Positions 1 through 8,737 of a DNA stretch of 64,000 bases are shown here, one piece after another. The position numbers were made by a program, and so were the translations under genes. Numbering within the stretch: position 1 is the stretch's first letter; every line of letters begins with the position of its first letter. The DNA lies in NCBI RefSeq assembly GCF_018863395.1, contig NZ_JAHKRR010000004.1, positions 124,001-188,000 of the forward strand, written 5' to 3'. Under the pieces are notes generated by a model. That model was not told where the DNA came from. It made no database searches and saw only the letters and a program-made list of their open reading frames with translations. Origin of the DNA: Sinomicrobium weinanense. Its GTDB lineage: Bacteria > Bacteroidota > Bacteroidia > Flavobacteriales > Flavobacteriaceae.

Positions 1-321
1 GTGATGGAAGTCCGTGATGCCGTAGAAGTGATCCATTGGTACAGCTTTCAGATCCACGTAAAGATTATGAGGGCCCTGCAACACGGAAAGCTGAACCCGG
101 AATGGGAAGATCCCGTTCAGAACGACGTCAACGGATCGGCAAAAGTAGCCCTGATCGGTACCCGCCGTTCCATGGCGGCCTGGAGTGTCCTGCTCTCCCG
201 GTTTGGGACACACGAGGACGAAATACTCGAAATACTGGTATTGCTGGAGAACATCAAAAAAGGGATTCTCGAAGAATTTCCGGATGTAGAGAAATTTCAT
301 CGCCCCGGTTTTGACGACTGA
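1..321 (+). CDS. Conserved hypothetical protein, 3' part only
   Basis: The reading frame is already open at base 1 and runs 106 codons to a stop, so the true start probably lies upstream of the window. The visible part is soluble and mostly helical in character, with no signal peptide, membrane segment or familiar catalytic motif. It ends in the acidic tail FHRPGFDD. I recall similar unnamed proteins just upstream of ileS in flavobacteria, but I cannot assign a function. The 258 bases that follow hold no gene; the sequence TAATTTCG at 542-549 resembles the Bacteroidota -7 element and may belong to the ileS promoter. Confidence 0.6.
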   Translation: MMEVRDAVEVIHWYSFQIHVKIMRALQHGKLNPEWEDPVQNDVNGSAKVALIGTRRSMAAWSVLLSRFGTHEDEILEILVLLENIKKGILEEFPDVEKFHRPGFDD

Positions 322-579
322 TAAAAAAGAGCGAGGGGGCAGCATGGTTCTCAACTAAAAATAATTGGTGTATCCGTGACTCCTTGAAAACAGAGGATTT
401 GAAGGAGGTAACTCAAAATAATCCCCCGGATCAGCATAAAATATCAGTTGTAATTCCGGCCGGATGTTGTATACGGTTTTTCCTGTTGCGCTCTTAACAT
501 CTTTTCCGTTCTTTCCCCCTTTACAATTCATTGAAAATGATTAATTTCGCAGTCTTAAAAGCATAAGGAGAATATACAC

Positions 580-3500
580 ATGAAATTTACCGAGTATAAA
601 GGACTTGAGCTGCCCAAAGTGGCGGAAGAAACCCTCAACTATTGGGAAGAGAATACCATATTCGAAAAAAGTGTATCCACGCGCGAAGGCCGTGAACCTT
701 ACGTGTTCTACGAAGGCCCGCCCTCTGCGAACGGATTGCCGGGAATACACCACGTGATGGCCCGTGCCATTAAGGATATTTTTTGCCGGTATAAAACGCA
801 GAAAGGATACCAGGTGAAACGTAAGGCCGGATGGGACACCCATGGGCTCCCCGTAGAACTCGGTGTAGAGAAAGAACTCGGTATCACCAAAGAAGACATC
901 GGAAAGAAAATATCGGTAGAAGAGTACAACCGCGCCTGTAAAGAAGCCGTTATGCGCTATACCGACATCTGGAACGACCTTACCCGTAAAATGGGCTATT
1001 GGGTAGATATGGATAACCCCTACATCACCTATAAGTCCAAATATATGGAAAGTGTATGGTGGTTGCTAAAACAAATATACAACAAGGGGCTGATATACAA
1101 AGGTTATACTATACAACCCTATTCTCCCAAGGCCGGGACAGGCTTGAGTTCGCACGAGCTCAACCAGCCGGGGTGCTACCGTGACGTTACGGATACGACG
1201 ATTATCGCCCAGTTCAGGGCTAAAACGGAAACCCTTCCGGAAATGCTTCGCGGACATGGAGATATTCACCTGCTGGCCTGGACCACCACACCGTGGACAT
1301 TACCGTCCAACACCGCCCTGACCGTAGGCCCGAAGATCGAATATGTACTGGTAAAGACATTCAATCAATATACCTTTGAGCCCATCCATGTGATGCTGGC
1401 CAAAAACCTGGTGGGCAATCTCTTTGCCGGCAAGTATTATCAGGCGGAAGGAGAAGAGGATTTTGAACAGTACACACCCGACAAGAAAAAAATACCTTAC
1501 CAGGTGCTGACAGAATGCAGGGGAACAGACCTGGTAGGCATAGTGTACGAACAGCTGTTGCCCTATGCGCTTCCGTATCAACATCCCGAAAACGCCTTCA
1601 GGGTGATCTCAGGAGATTTTGTGACTACCGAAGACGGTACGGGAATAGTACACACCGCCCCTACCTTTGGTGCGGACGATGCCAGGGTGGCCAAAGAAGC
1701 TACCCCGGAAGTACCACCTATGCTGATACTGGACGAAAACAACAATCCCGTGCCCCTCGTGGACCTGCAGGGACGTTTTCGCAAAGAATTGTCCGAAATA
1801 GGCGGTAAATATGTAAAGAACGAATACTATGACGACGGCGAAGCCCCGGAAAAATCGGTAGATGTAGAGATCGCTATAAAGCTGAAGGAAGAGAACAAGG
1901 CTTTTAAGGTAGAAAAATACGTGCACAGTTATCCGCACTGTTGGAGGACAGATAAGCCCGTATTGTACTACCCGCTCGATTCGTGGTTCATAAAGATCAC
2001 CGAAGTAAAGGAAAGGATGTTCGACCTGAACACCACCATTAACTGGAAACCGAAAGCCACTGGCGAAGGGCGTTTCGGCAACTGGCTGCAGAACGCCAAC
2101 GACTGGAACCTGTCGCGTTCCCGTTTCTGGGGAATACCCCTGCCCATATGGCGTACCGAAGATGGCAAAGAAGAGATCATCATCGGTTCTGTCGAAGAGT
2201 TGAAAATTGAAATGGCAAAGGCCGTAGCCACCGGGGTGATGGAGAAAGATATCTTTGCCGATTTTGTGGTTGACGATATGAGCGAGGAAAATTACGATAA
2301 GATCGACCTGCATAAGAATGTGGTAGATGGTATTGTCCTCGTATCACCTTCAGGTAAGCCCATGAAGCGCGAGGCCGATCTCATAGACGTTTGGTTCGAC
2401 AGTGGTTCCATGCCGTACGCCCAATGGCACTACCCGTTTGAGAACAAAGAAAAAATAGACGGGGGAGAAGCCTTCCCCGCAGACTATATCGCAGAAGGAG
2501 TAGACCAGACCAGGGGGTGGTTCTATACCCTGCACGCTATCGGAACTACGGTTTTCGATTCCGTGGCCTATAAGAACGTCGTGTCTAACGGACTGGTACT
2601 GGACAAGAACGGCCAGAAGATGTCCAAACGACTGGGGAACGCGGTAGACCCGTTCACCACGCTGAAGGAATACGGGCCTGATGCCACCCGGTGGTATATG
2701 ATCAGCAATGCCAACCCGTGGGACAACCTGAAATTCGATATAGAAGGCATAGCTGAGGTGCGCCGTAAGTTTTTCGGTACGCTCTACAATACCTATTCGT
2801 TTTTTAGCCTCTATGCCAATATCGATAATTTTACCTATGCCGAGGCCGATATACCACTGGAAGAACGGCCGGAAATAGACCGTTGGATCCTTTCGGAACT
2901 GCATACCCTGATCCGCAAGGTGGATAATTTTTATGCCGATTACGAGCCAACCAGGGCTGCCAGGGCTATTTCCAACTTTGTACAGGAATACCTGAGCAAC
3001 TGGTTCGTACGCCTGAGCAGAAGGCGTTTCTGGAAAGGAGATTACGGCAAGGACAAGATTTCCGCGTATCAGACGTTATACACTTGCCTGGAAGTCGTTT
3101 CCTGTCTCGGGGCGCCCATAGCGCCTTTCTATATGGACAGGCTATACAGGGACCTGACCGCGGTAACCGGCAAAAGCGATGCAGAGAGCGTACACCTGGC
3201 AGATTTCCCGGTGTATGACGGGAACTATGTGGATAAGATGCTGGAACACAAGATGGAAAATGCACAGACCATATCTTCCCTGGTGTTGTCACTGCGGAAA
3301 AAAGAAGGAATACGGGTGCGCCAGCCATTGCAAAAGATAATGATTCCGGTGCTGGACGACCAGGCCAAAGAAGAAATAGAGGCTGTGGCCGGCCTTATCA
3401 AGTCGGAAGTGAACGTGAAGGAAGTGGAACTCCTGGATGATGCCTCCGGAGTGCTGGTGAAGCAGATAAAGCCGAATTTCAAGAAATTAGGGCCCCGTTT

Positions 3501-3978
3501 TGGTAAGGATATGAGGTTGGTTTCCAGTAAGATAAATGATTTTACACAGGAGGATATCAAAAAAATAGAGCAAAATGGCGCTATTGAAGTGGAAATTAAC
3601 GGAAAAAACATTACTTTAGTTAGCGACGAAGTGGAGATCTCTTCACAAGACATTGAAGGATGGTTGGTAGCTGTTTCGGAAGGATTGACCGTAGCCCTGG
3701 ATGTTACCATTACCGAAGACCTCCGAAGGGAAGGTGTGGCAAGAGAGCTGGTGAACAGGATCCAGAACCTTCGAAAGGACTCCGGTTTTGATGTAACAGA
3801 CAAGATAGATGTGAAACTTCAGAAGGACGGTTTTGTAGAACAAGCTGTAACGAGTAACCTGGATTACATCAAGACAGAAACCCTCACGGCAAAGCTCGAT
3901 TTTGAAGAACACGTGGAAAACGGTACGGAAGTTGCTTTTGATGATGTGAATACCAAATTGTTTATTCAAAAACATTAA
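580..3978 (+). CDS. ileS: Isoleucyl-tRNA synthetase, long IleRS2-like type
   Basis: This cytoplasmic class I enzyme charges tRNA-Ile with isoleucine. At 1132 residues it has the length of the eukaryote-like IleRS2 branch common in Bacteroidota, against about 930 for IleRS1. The first signature motif, normally HxGH, reads GIHH at residues 55-58 within NGLPGIHHVM, so its first and third positions are exchanged. The KMSKR loop is at about residues 680-684 and is followed by LGNAVDPF. The editing domain lies between the two motifs and a long tRNA-binding C-terminus follows. The start is set by AAGGAG nine bases upstream of the ATG, one of the few clear Shine-Dalgarno sites in the window. Only four bases separate it from the DksA-like gene, so the two are probably cotranscribed. 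Confidence 0.97.
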   Translation: MKFTEYKGLELPKVAEETLNYWEENTIFEKSVSTREGREPYVFYEGPPSANGLPGIHHVMARAIKDIFCRYKTQKGYQVKRKAGWDTHGLPVELGVEKELGITKEDIGKKISVEEYNRACKEAVMRYTDIWNDLTRKMGYWVDMDNPYITYKSKYMESVWWLLKQIYNKGLIYKGYTIQPYSPKAGTGLSSHELNQPGCYRDVTDTTIIAQFRAKTETLPEMLRGHGDIHLLAWTTTPWTLPSNTALTVGPKIEYVLVKTFNQYTFEPIHVMLAKNLVGNLFAGKYYQAEGEEDFEQYTPDKKKIPYQVLTECRGTDLVGIVYEQLLPYALPYQHPENAFRVISGDFVTTEDGTGIVHTAPTFGADDARVAKEATPEVPPMLILDENNNPVPLVDLQGRFRKELSEIGGKYVKNEYYDDGEAPEKSVDVEIAIKLKEENKAFKVEKYVHSYPHCWRTDKPVLYYPLDSWFIKITEVKERMFDLNTTINWKPKATGEGRFGNWLQNANDWNLSRSRFWGIPLPIWRTEDGKEEIIIGSVEELKIEMAKAVATGVMEKDIFADFVVDDMSEENYDKIDLHKNVVDGIVLVSPSGKPMKREADLIDVWFDSGSMPYAQWHYPFENKEKIDGGEAFPADYIAEGVDQTRGWFYTLHAIGTTVFDSVAYKNVVSNGLVLDKNGQKMSKRLGNAVDPFTTLKEYGPDATRWYMISNANPWDNLKFDIEGIAEVRRKFFGTLYNTYSFFSLYANIDNFTYAEADIPLEERPEIDRWILSELHTLIRKVDNFYADYEPTRAARAISNFVQEYLSNWFVRLSRRRFWKGDYGKDKISAYQTLYTCLEVVSCLGAPIAPFYMDRLYRDLTAVTGKSDAESVHLADFPVYDGNYVDKMLEHKMENAQTISSLVLSLRKKEGIRVRQPLQKIMIPVLDDQAKEEIEAVAGLIKSEVNVKEVELLDDASGVLVKQIKPNFKKLGPRFGKDMRLVSSKINDFTQEDIKKIEQNGAIEVEINGKNITLVSDEVEISSQDIEGWLVAVSEGLTVALDVTITEDLRREGVARELVNRIQNLRKDSGFDVTDKIDVKLQKDGFVEQAVTSNLDYIKTETLTAKLDFEEHVENGTEVAFDDVNTKLFIQKH

Positions 3979-3982
3979 TGCT

Positions 3983-4369
3983 ATGAATACAGATGTAAAA
4001 GTAAGATATTCCGATAAAGAACTCGAAGAGTTCAGGGTGCTTATCGAAGCAAAGATAGATAAAGCACAAAAAGACCTCGACCTGATAAAAAGTGCGTATA
4101 TGAATGACGGCAATAATGGTACGGACGATACCTCGCCGACATTCAAGGCCTTTGAAGAAGGTTCCGAGACCATGAGCAAAGAGGCTAATACGCAGCTCGC
4201 CATCAGGCAGGAAAAGTTTATCAGGGACCTGAAAAATGCCCTGGTACGCATAGAAAACAAAACCTATGGTGTTTGCCGGGTTACCGGTAAGCTCATCAGT
4301 AAGGAGCGGTTAAAACTCGTTCCCCATGCCACCCTGAGCATTGAAGCCAAGAACATGCAAAAAAGCTGA
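3983..4369 (+). CDS. TraR/DksA family protein with degenerate zinc finger
   Basis: The 128-residue protein has the DksA/TraR plan: a long charged helical hairpin (about residues 8-95) followed by the C-terminal finger region beginning YGVCRVTGKLI. Classical DksA binds zinc with four cysteines and works with ppGpp at the RNA polymerase secondary channel. Here only one cysteine (about residue 98) is left; the other positions hold Thr, His and Leu, so zinc binding is unlikely. I recall the same substitution in flavobacterial relatives, so this is probably a lineage trait and not damage. The gene sits four bases after ileS and before lspA, and ends at a strong terminator. Its regulatory role is inferred from family only. 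Confidence 0.85.
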   Translation: MNTDVKVRYSDKELEEFRVLIEAKIDKAQKDLDLIKSAYMNDGNNGTDDTSPTFKAFEEGSETMSKEANTQLAIRQEKFIRDLKNALVRIENKTYGVCRVTGKLISKERLKLVPHATLSIEAKNMQKS

Positions 4370-4450
4370 TATATCATTCGGCTGATGCGGAATATGTACT
4401 TGAGCCCGGACCTTTTCCGGGGCACTGTATGGCAAGATAAAATACAGAGA

Positions 4451-4487
4451 CCTGCCGGTATTTCCGTATGCCCGGCGGGTTTTTCTT
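4451..4487 (+). terminator. Rho-independent terminator after ileS and the DksA-like gene
   Basis: CCTGCCGG at 4451-4458 pairs with CCGGCGGG at 4472-4479 and is followed directly by TTTTTCTTT. It would end the ileS/DksA transcript and separate it from lspA. Confidence 0.8.
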
Positions 4488-4533
4488 TGACTATTAAAAT
4501 CCGCTGTGTGCGGATATATTCGTAAAAAGGATC

Positions 4534-5175
4534 ATGTCTTTAAAAAAAGCATCATTAATCATCTTCCTGGTAGTCCTGATAGACCAGATAAGCAAAATTT
4601 ATATAAAGACCCATTTTGTCCTGGGCGAGTCGGTGACTGTGTTTAACTGGTTTAAAATATTGTTCATTGAGAATGAAGGGGCGGCCTGGGGCACCAAGCT
4701 GAGCGATATTATTCCTTTTATTTCCGATGAGACAGGGAAGATAACCCTGACGATCTTCCGGCTTTTTGCCATTTGCGGTATCGGGTACTGGCTCTATGAT
4801 GCGGTGAAGAAGAACAGTCCCCGCGTGCTTATTGTATCTATTGCCCTTATCTTTGCCGGTGCATTCGGGAATATCGTGGATTCCGTTTTTTACGGGCTTA
4901 TCTTTACCGACAGCTATAACCAGGTAGCCATGATGTTCCCGGAAGAGGCCTACGGAAGCCTTTTTCACGGTAAAGTGGTAGACATGCTGTATTTTCCACT
5001 TATAGACACTACCTGGCCCGAATGGGTACCGGGACTGGGCGGCAGGAGTTTTCGTTTCTTCGAGCCTGTGTTTAACCTGGCAGACTCGGCCATAAGCATC
5101 GGGGTGGCTATCCTGTTGCTGTTTCACAAAAAAGCATTCCCCAAGCAGGAGAAAGAGACTCAGGAGAAAGAATAG
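4534..5175 (+). CDS. lspA: Lipoprotein signal peptidase (signal peptidase II)
   Basis: This inner-membrane aspartyl protease removes the signal peptide from prolipoproteins after lipidation of the +1 cysteine. Several hydrophobic segments are visible. Conserved motifs are NEGAAWG (47-53), GNIVDSVFYG with catalytic Asp116, and FNLADSAISIG with the second catalytic Asp184. Its 213 residues make it longer than the roughly 160-residue E. coli enzyme because of an insertion between the two aspartates, which I believe is usual in Bacteroidota. The last 16 bases overlap the end of the convergent cyclo-ligase gene. Many lipoproteins in this window are expected substrates. Confidence 0.95.
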   Translation: MSLKKASLIIFLVVLIDQISKIYIKTHFVLGESVTVFNWFKILFIENEGAAWGTKLSDIIPFISDETGKITLTIFRLFAICGIGYWLYDAVKKNSPRVLIVSIALIFAGAFGNIVDSVFYGLIFTDSYNQVAMMFPEEAYGSLFHGKVVDMLYFPLIDTTWPEWVPGLGGRSFRFFEPVFNLADSAISIGVAILLLFHKKAFPKQEKETQEKE

Positions 5176-5726
5176 ACCTCAGCCGGGGTAATGCAATAAT
5201 CCAGTTTTATATCGCTTTCCAGCAGCCTTTCTATATGTTCTTCGGCTTCAAAGAAGGATAAGCCTATCTTTATCACATCTTTTCGGCATAGTGCCAGAAA
5301 ACGATCGTAAAAACCCTTGCCGTAGCCCACGCGGTTACCCTGCCGGTCAAAAGCCAGGAGAGGGACAAAAACAACATCGATTTTCTCCTCGGGAACTTCC
5401 AGTCCGCCGACGGGTTCGGGAATGTTGTAGATATTTTTCCGGATCACCGTATTGTCGGTAAGGAGATAGTGGGCGAGGGAACCGTCTTTAAAATTACTTT
5501 TAGACAGTACTACCTCTTTGTCTTTCCCCTGGAGAATGCTCAATAGAAAAGTAGTGTCGATTTCTCTCTGCTCTGCAATGGACAGGAAAAGGTGATAATA
5601 TTGCCCGTTCCAGACAGGCAGGGTGAGCGCCTTGTTGGCTATGGCAAGGCTTTTTTCTTCTATATCTTCCTGCGATAGCTCATTTCGAAGGGCTTTGTAT
5701 TTTTTTCGGAGTTCCTTTTTGTCCAT
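5160..5726 (-). CDS. 5-formyltetrahydrofolate cyclo-ligase
   Basis: This is a 188-residue cytoplasmic enzyme (MTHFS family) that converts 5-formyl-THF to 5,10-methenyl-THF with ATP, returning a storage folate to one-carbon metabolism. The N-terminus MDKKELRKKYKALRNEL is the usual basic nucleotide-binding helix, and the family signature GYGKGFYDR follows VPLLAFDRQGNRV near residue 130. Length is normal. The gene is convergent with lspA and their 3' ends overlap by 16 bases, so neither has its own terminator in the overlap. The E. coli equivalent is ygfA, also called fau. Confidence 0.93.
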   Translation of the reverse strand: MDKKELRKKYKALRNELSQEDIEEKSLAIANKALTLPVWNGQYYHLFLSIAEQREIDTTFLLSILQGKDKEVVLSKSNFKDGSLAHYLLTDNTVIRKNIYNIPEPVGGLEVPEEKIDVVFVPLLAFDRQGNRVGYGKGFYDRFLALCRKDVIKIGLSFFEAEEHIERLLESDIKLDYCITPAEVYSFS

Positions 5727-5750
5727 GGTCTGGTAATGAGGTTATTCTAC

Positions 5751-5795
5751 AAAAAAAAGGCCTGGCCGAAAGGGGTAGTGATACCCGTTTCGGCC
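5751..5795 (-). terminator. Rho-independent terminator, minus strand
   Basis: A long stem pairs GGCCGAAA (from 5764) with TTTCGGCC (to 5795), and the stem continues inward. On the minus strand it is followed by a run of eight T (complement of 5751-5758). It would end the transcript of the small lipoprotein gene before the cyclo-ligase gene starts. Confidence 0.75.
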
Positions 5796-5906
5796 GACCT
5801 GTAAGATTGAAAAAGATTGATTTTAAATATTTCAATCTCCTGTCAATCTTTTAACCTTTGTCTTTGTCAGTACGAAAAAGACGAAGGATAAAGCTCAGGA
5901 AGTTTG

Positions 5907-6101
5907 TTAATATCCGCGTTTTTTTCGTTGTCCCGGAGCGTGATGTTTGGCACTTTTTTCACCGGTTATCTTTTTCATCTGCCCCGGAGGGATCTCTCCT
6001 TTGCCATTGGTATGTACCCTGTGTCCCCTGTGCACCACACCGCACGATGTAACAAAGGCAGCCATCAGGAACATAACGAAAATAAACTTTAAATTTCTCA
6101 T
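5907..6101 (-). CDS. Small basic lipoprotein, quinol oxidase subunit 4-like annotation
   Basis: A 64-residue protein is predicted from the ATG at 6101, giving a typical lipoprotein signal: MRNLKFIF, a hydrophobic core and the lipobox FVTSC. An upstream in-frame ATG would spoil the signal peptide, so this start is preferred. The mature part is short, His/Lys-rich and contains PPGQMKKITG and HHAPGQRKK. I recall such short lipoproteins with repeated PGQxKK motifs in Bacteroidota, often labelled quinol oxidase subunit 4 on weak grounds. The real function is unknown. It is expected to be anchored in a membrane facing the periplasm, and is followed by the strong terminator at 5751-5795. Confidence 0.75.
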   Translation of the reverse strand: MRNLKFIFVMFLMAAFVTSCGVVHRGHRVHTNGKGEIPPGQMKKITGEKSAKHHAPGQRKKRGY

Positions 6102-6165
6102 AATCAAATTTTTAAATGTGTATAGTCTCAGTAAAATCGCTCTCAAGCTGTTTTATCGATGTTTT

Positions 6166-6465
6166 TTATATTTTTAGTTTTTTGGGGTCTTGTCGGTTTG
6201 AGAAAAAAGACAAAATTTCAACTCCACTTTAATTTTCACGATAATAAAGAGTGTTGAATTTTTTGACTACAACTTTTCTTATCCTTGCTTGTTTGGAGAG
6301 AGAGAATAACTTTGGATTATTGGCTATTAAGTTTAGGGTGCGTTCAATTTCAGTGGATAACAGCCGTAGTTCTTTTTCGGTAAAGTTTTTTTCTAAATAT
6401 TCATAAGTGGCCGATAACTCGTCTAAGGCATGGTCTGTCCATAGAATCCTATAACCACTTCCCAT
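6166..6465 (-). pseudogene. RelE/ParE-family toxin interrupted by an in-frame stop
   Basis: The frame opens with MGSGYRILWTDHALDEL and runs through KFNTLYYREN, the usual core of a RelE/ParE-superfamily toxin, but a TAA (6229-6231) stops it after 78 residues. Reading on in the same frame gives SGVEILSFFSNRQDPKKLKI and then a second TAA at 6166-6168. This is the expected C-terminal strand and tail of the family, without any frameshift. One base change (for example AAA to TAA) would explain it. The missing tail normally completes the active fold, so the truncated product is probably inactive. It overlaps the antitoxin gene by 17 bases. A sequencing error or stop readthrough cannot be excluded. 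Confidence 0.85.
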
Positions 6466-6682
6466 AGATCTTTTTTGCCTCAGCCTGTGGTTTTAGATTT
6501 CCTTTATCAGCATCGGCAATTCCCGATTCAATTGATTTTTTCTCTGCATCCGAAACTTCATCCCACCAATCGTTGGGCTCCCTGTTCCGCAAATCCATAA
6601 TCTTTTGGATCAAAGAACGATCTTCCAATGTTGTCAACCATTGAATTAATTCGATCTTGGCATTTTGAATATTTATTTCCAT
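6449..6682 (-). CDS. Antitoxin of a RelE/ParE-type toxin-antitoxin module
   Basis: This 77-residue acidic protein (MEINIQNAKIELIQWL at its start, QAEAKKIYGKWL at its end) has the size and position of antitoxins that precede RelE/ParE toxins in Bacteroidota. The helical N-terminal half probably carries dimerisation and DNA contact, and the extended C-terminal half would wrap the toxin; both are inferences. It is the first gene of the module and overlaps the toxin by 17 bases, so translation is likely coupled. Its promoter ends only four bases before the ATG, suggesting a leaderless mRNA. It appears intact although the partner toxin carries a nonsense codon. Confidence 0.8.
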   Translation of the reverse strand: MEINIQNAKIELIQWLTTLEDRSLIQKIMDLRNREPNDWWDEVSDAEKKSIESGIADADKGNLKPQAEAKKIYGKWL

Positions 6683-6686
6683 AATT

Positions 6687-6718
6687 CAAAGTTAATACAT
6701 TCATCCTTAGTTTTCAAA
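6687..6718 (-). promoter_or_regulatory. Bacteroidota-type promoter of the toxin-antitoxin module
   Basis: On the minus strand TTTG (6718-6715) is followed after exactly 20 bases by TAACTTTG (6694-6687), matching the Bacteroidota TTTG / TAnnTTTG consensus. The antitoxin ATG begins five bases later, so transcription should start at or next to the start codon. Confidence 0.7.
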
Positions 6719-6756
6719 TACAGTCTAACTGCATAAGATACAGTAAAAACCGTGCC

Positions 6757-6872
6757 ATACTCCCTCGGCTTCGCTCGGGAACCGGGGCAAAAGCATCTAT
6801 ATTCAACTTTAAAGTTTAATCACTCTTCGGTTCCCGAGCCCTTCAACTGCACTCAGGATAAACTAAAGTCGA
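6757..6872. repeat. Remnant dispersed repeat upstream of uvrC
   Basis: The intergenic stretch contains GGCTTCGCTCGGGAACCGG (from 6767) and, downstream, CGGTTCCCGAGCCC, an inverted pair, then CTTCAACTGCACTCAGG and GTCGAGGG. These words resemble the extragenic repeat at 40430-40477 and the fragment near 60450. Confidence 0.45.
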
Positions 6873-6896
6873 GGGAAAAATTAGTAATTTCGCTAC

Positions 6897-8684
6897 ATGA
6901 GCACTACTTCTGTGGAAATACTACTTCAAACCCTGCCCGATAGCCCCGGTGTCTATCAGTTTTACGACAAAGAAGGTAAAATATTGTATGTAGGTAAGGC
7001 AAAAAACCTGAAAAAAAGAGTCTCTTCTTATTTTCACAAGCATCACGAGTACGGGAAAACACGCGTGCTGGTTAAAAAAATCGTTGATATAAAGCACATT
7101 GTGGTGCCAACGGAGACGGATGCACTGCTGCTGGAAAACAATCTGATCAAGAAATATCAACCCCGGTATAATGTGTTGCTCAAAGACGACAAGTCCTACC
7201 CGTGGATCTGTATAAAGAACGAGCGCTTTCCCCGGATCTTTTCTACGCGAAGGGTGATCAAAGACGGTTCGGAATACTTTGGCCCGTATACAAGCATGAA
7301 GACCATTCGCACCCTGCTCGAGCTTATCAAAGGGCTTTATCCCCTCCGGACATGTAATTACGACCTTTCCGCTGAGAAGATAAATGCAGGGAAATACAAA
7401 GTGTGCCTGGAGTATCACCTGGGGAACTGTAAGGGACCCTGCGAAGGCTTGCAACCGATAGGAGAATATGAAGCCCAGGTCAGGGCTATACGGGAGATCA
7501 TTAAAGGGAATTTTAAAGACTCCCTCCAACACTTTAAGGCCCAGATGAAGGTGTATGCCGATGAAATGAAGTTCGAAGAGGCCCAGAAAATCAAGGAAAA
7601 GATCGAAGTGCTGGAAAACTATCAGGCTAAATCTACCATAGTAAACCCGAAGATCAGTAATGTGGATGTTTTTTCTGTGGTTTCTGACGAGGCTTACGGC
7701 TATGTCAATTTTTTACAGTTATCATATGGCTCCATCATCCGTGCCCATACGATAGAAATGAAAAAGAAATTACAGGAAACCGACGAAGAACTGCTGGAGC
7801 TGGCCATTACAGAACTCCGCCAGCGTTTTCATTCGCAATCCCGGGAGATCTATGTTCCGTTTCCCGTGGAAGTTTCGGGAGATGTTAAGGTTACGATACC
7901 CAAACTGGGCGATAAACGGCGATTGGTGGAATTGTCTGAACGAAATGCCAGATTCTATCGCCAGGAGCGCTTTAAGCAGGTGAAGATCACCGATCCGGAC
8001 AGGCATGTAAAGCGGATCATGACACAAATGAAACAAGACCTGAGGCTCAAAGAAGAACCCCGCCATATTGAGTGTTTTGACAACTCCAACATACAAGGCA
8101 CCAATCCCGTTGCAGCCTGTGTGGTTTTTAAGGACGGAAAGCCCAGTAAAAAAGATTATCGTCATTTCAATATAAAAACTGTCGAAGGTCCGGATGATTT
8201 TGCGTCGATGGAAGAAGTGGTGTTCCGGAGATATAAGAGACTTGTGGAAGAAGGGCAATCCCTGCCGCAACTTATCGTTATAGATGGAGGGAAAGGGCAG
8301 TTGTCCTCGGCACTAAAAAGCCTGGACGTATTGGGTTTGAGGGGAAAGATCGCCATCGTTGGTATTGCCAAGCGCCTCGAAGAAATATACTATCCCGGGG
8401 ATTCTGTTCCGCTATACCTGGACAAGAAATCCGAGACGCTGAAGATCATTCAGCATTTGAGGAACGAAGCCCACCGTTTCGGGATCACTTTTCACAGGAA
8501 CAAGCGTAGTAATGCTGCCATAGACAGCGAGCTCACCAATATCGAAGGTGTAGGACAAAAGACGGCAGAAGAGCTCTTAAAGGAATTCCGTTCGGTAAAA
8601 CGTATCCGGGAAGCCGGCCTGGAAGATATATCGAAAGTAATAGGAGATGCAAAGGCCAGGAAAGTTTATGATTATTTTCACTGA
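6897..8684 (+). CDS. uvrC: Excinuclease ABC subunit C
   Basis: This is a 595-residue nucleotide-excision-repair nuclease that makes both incisions around a lesion after loading by UvrA and UvrB. The N-terminal GIY-YIG domain (about residues 12-95) includes PGVYQFYDKEGKILYVGKA. A UvrB-binding UVR motif lies near residues 205-240 (EEAQKIKEKIEVLE). The C-terminal RNase H-like nuclease contains HIECFDNSNIQGTNPVA and LIVIDGGKGQL, and helix-hairpin-helix motifs end the protein (LTNIEGVGQKTAEELL). Length is normal. TAATTTCG at 6885-6892, five bases before the ATG, may be a promoter element giving a near-leaderless transcript. Confidence 0.97.
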   Translation: MSTTSVEILLQTLPDSPGVYQFYDKEGKILYVGKAKNLKKRVSSYFHKHHEYGKTRVLVKKIVDIKHIVVPTETDALLLENNLIKKYQPRYNVLLKDDKSYPWICIKNERFPRIFSTRRVIKDGSEYFGPYTSMKTIRTLLELIKGLYPLRTCNYDLSAEKINAGKYKVCLEYHLGNCKGPCEGLQPIGEYEAQVRAIREIIKGNFKDSLQHFKAQMKVYADEMKFEEAQKIKEKIEVLENYQAKSTIVNPKISNVDVFSVVSDEAYGYVNFLQLSYGSIIRAHTIEMKKKLQETDEELLELAITELRQRFHSQSREIYVPFPVEVSGDVKVTIPKLGDKRRLVELSERNARFYRQERFKQVKITDPDRHVKRIMTQMKQDLRLKEEPRHIECFDNSNIQGTNPVAACVVFKDGKPSKKDYRHFNIKTVEGPDDFASMEEVVFRRYKRLVEEGQSLPQLIVIDGGKGQLSSALKSLDVLGLRGKIAIVGIAKRLEEIYYPGDSVPLYLDKKSETLKIIQHLRNEAHRFGITFHRNKRSNAAIDSELTNIEGVGQKTAEELLKEFRSVKRIREAGLEDISKVIGDAKARKVYDYFH

Positions 8685-8737
8685 TGAATGTCAGTGACTG
8701 GGTTTTTTGCGTATATTATAAAGTGAATGAGGAAGGT

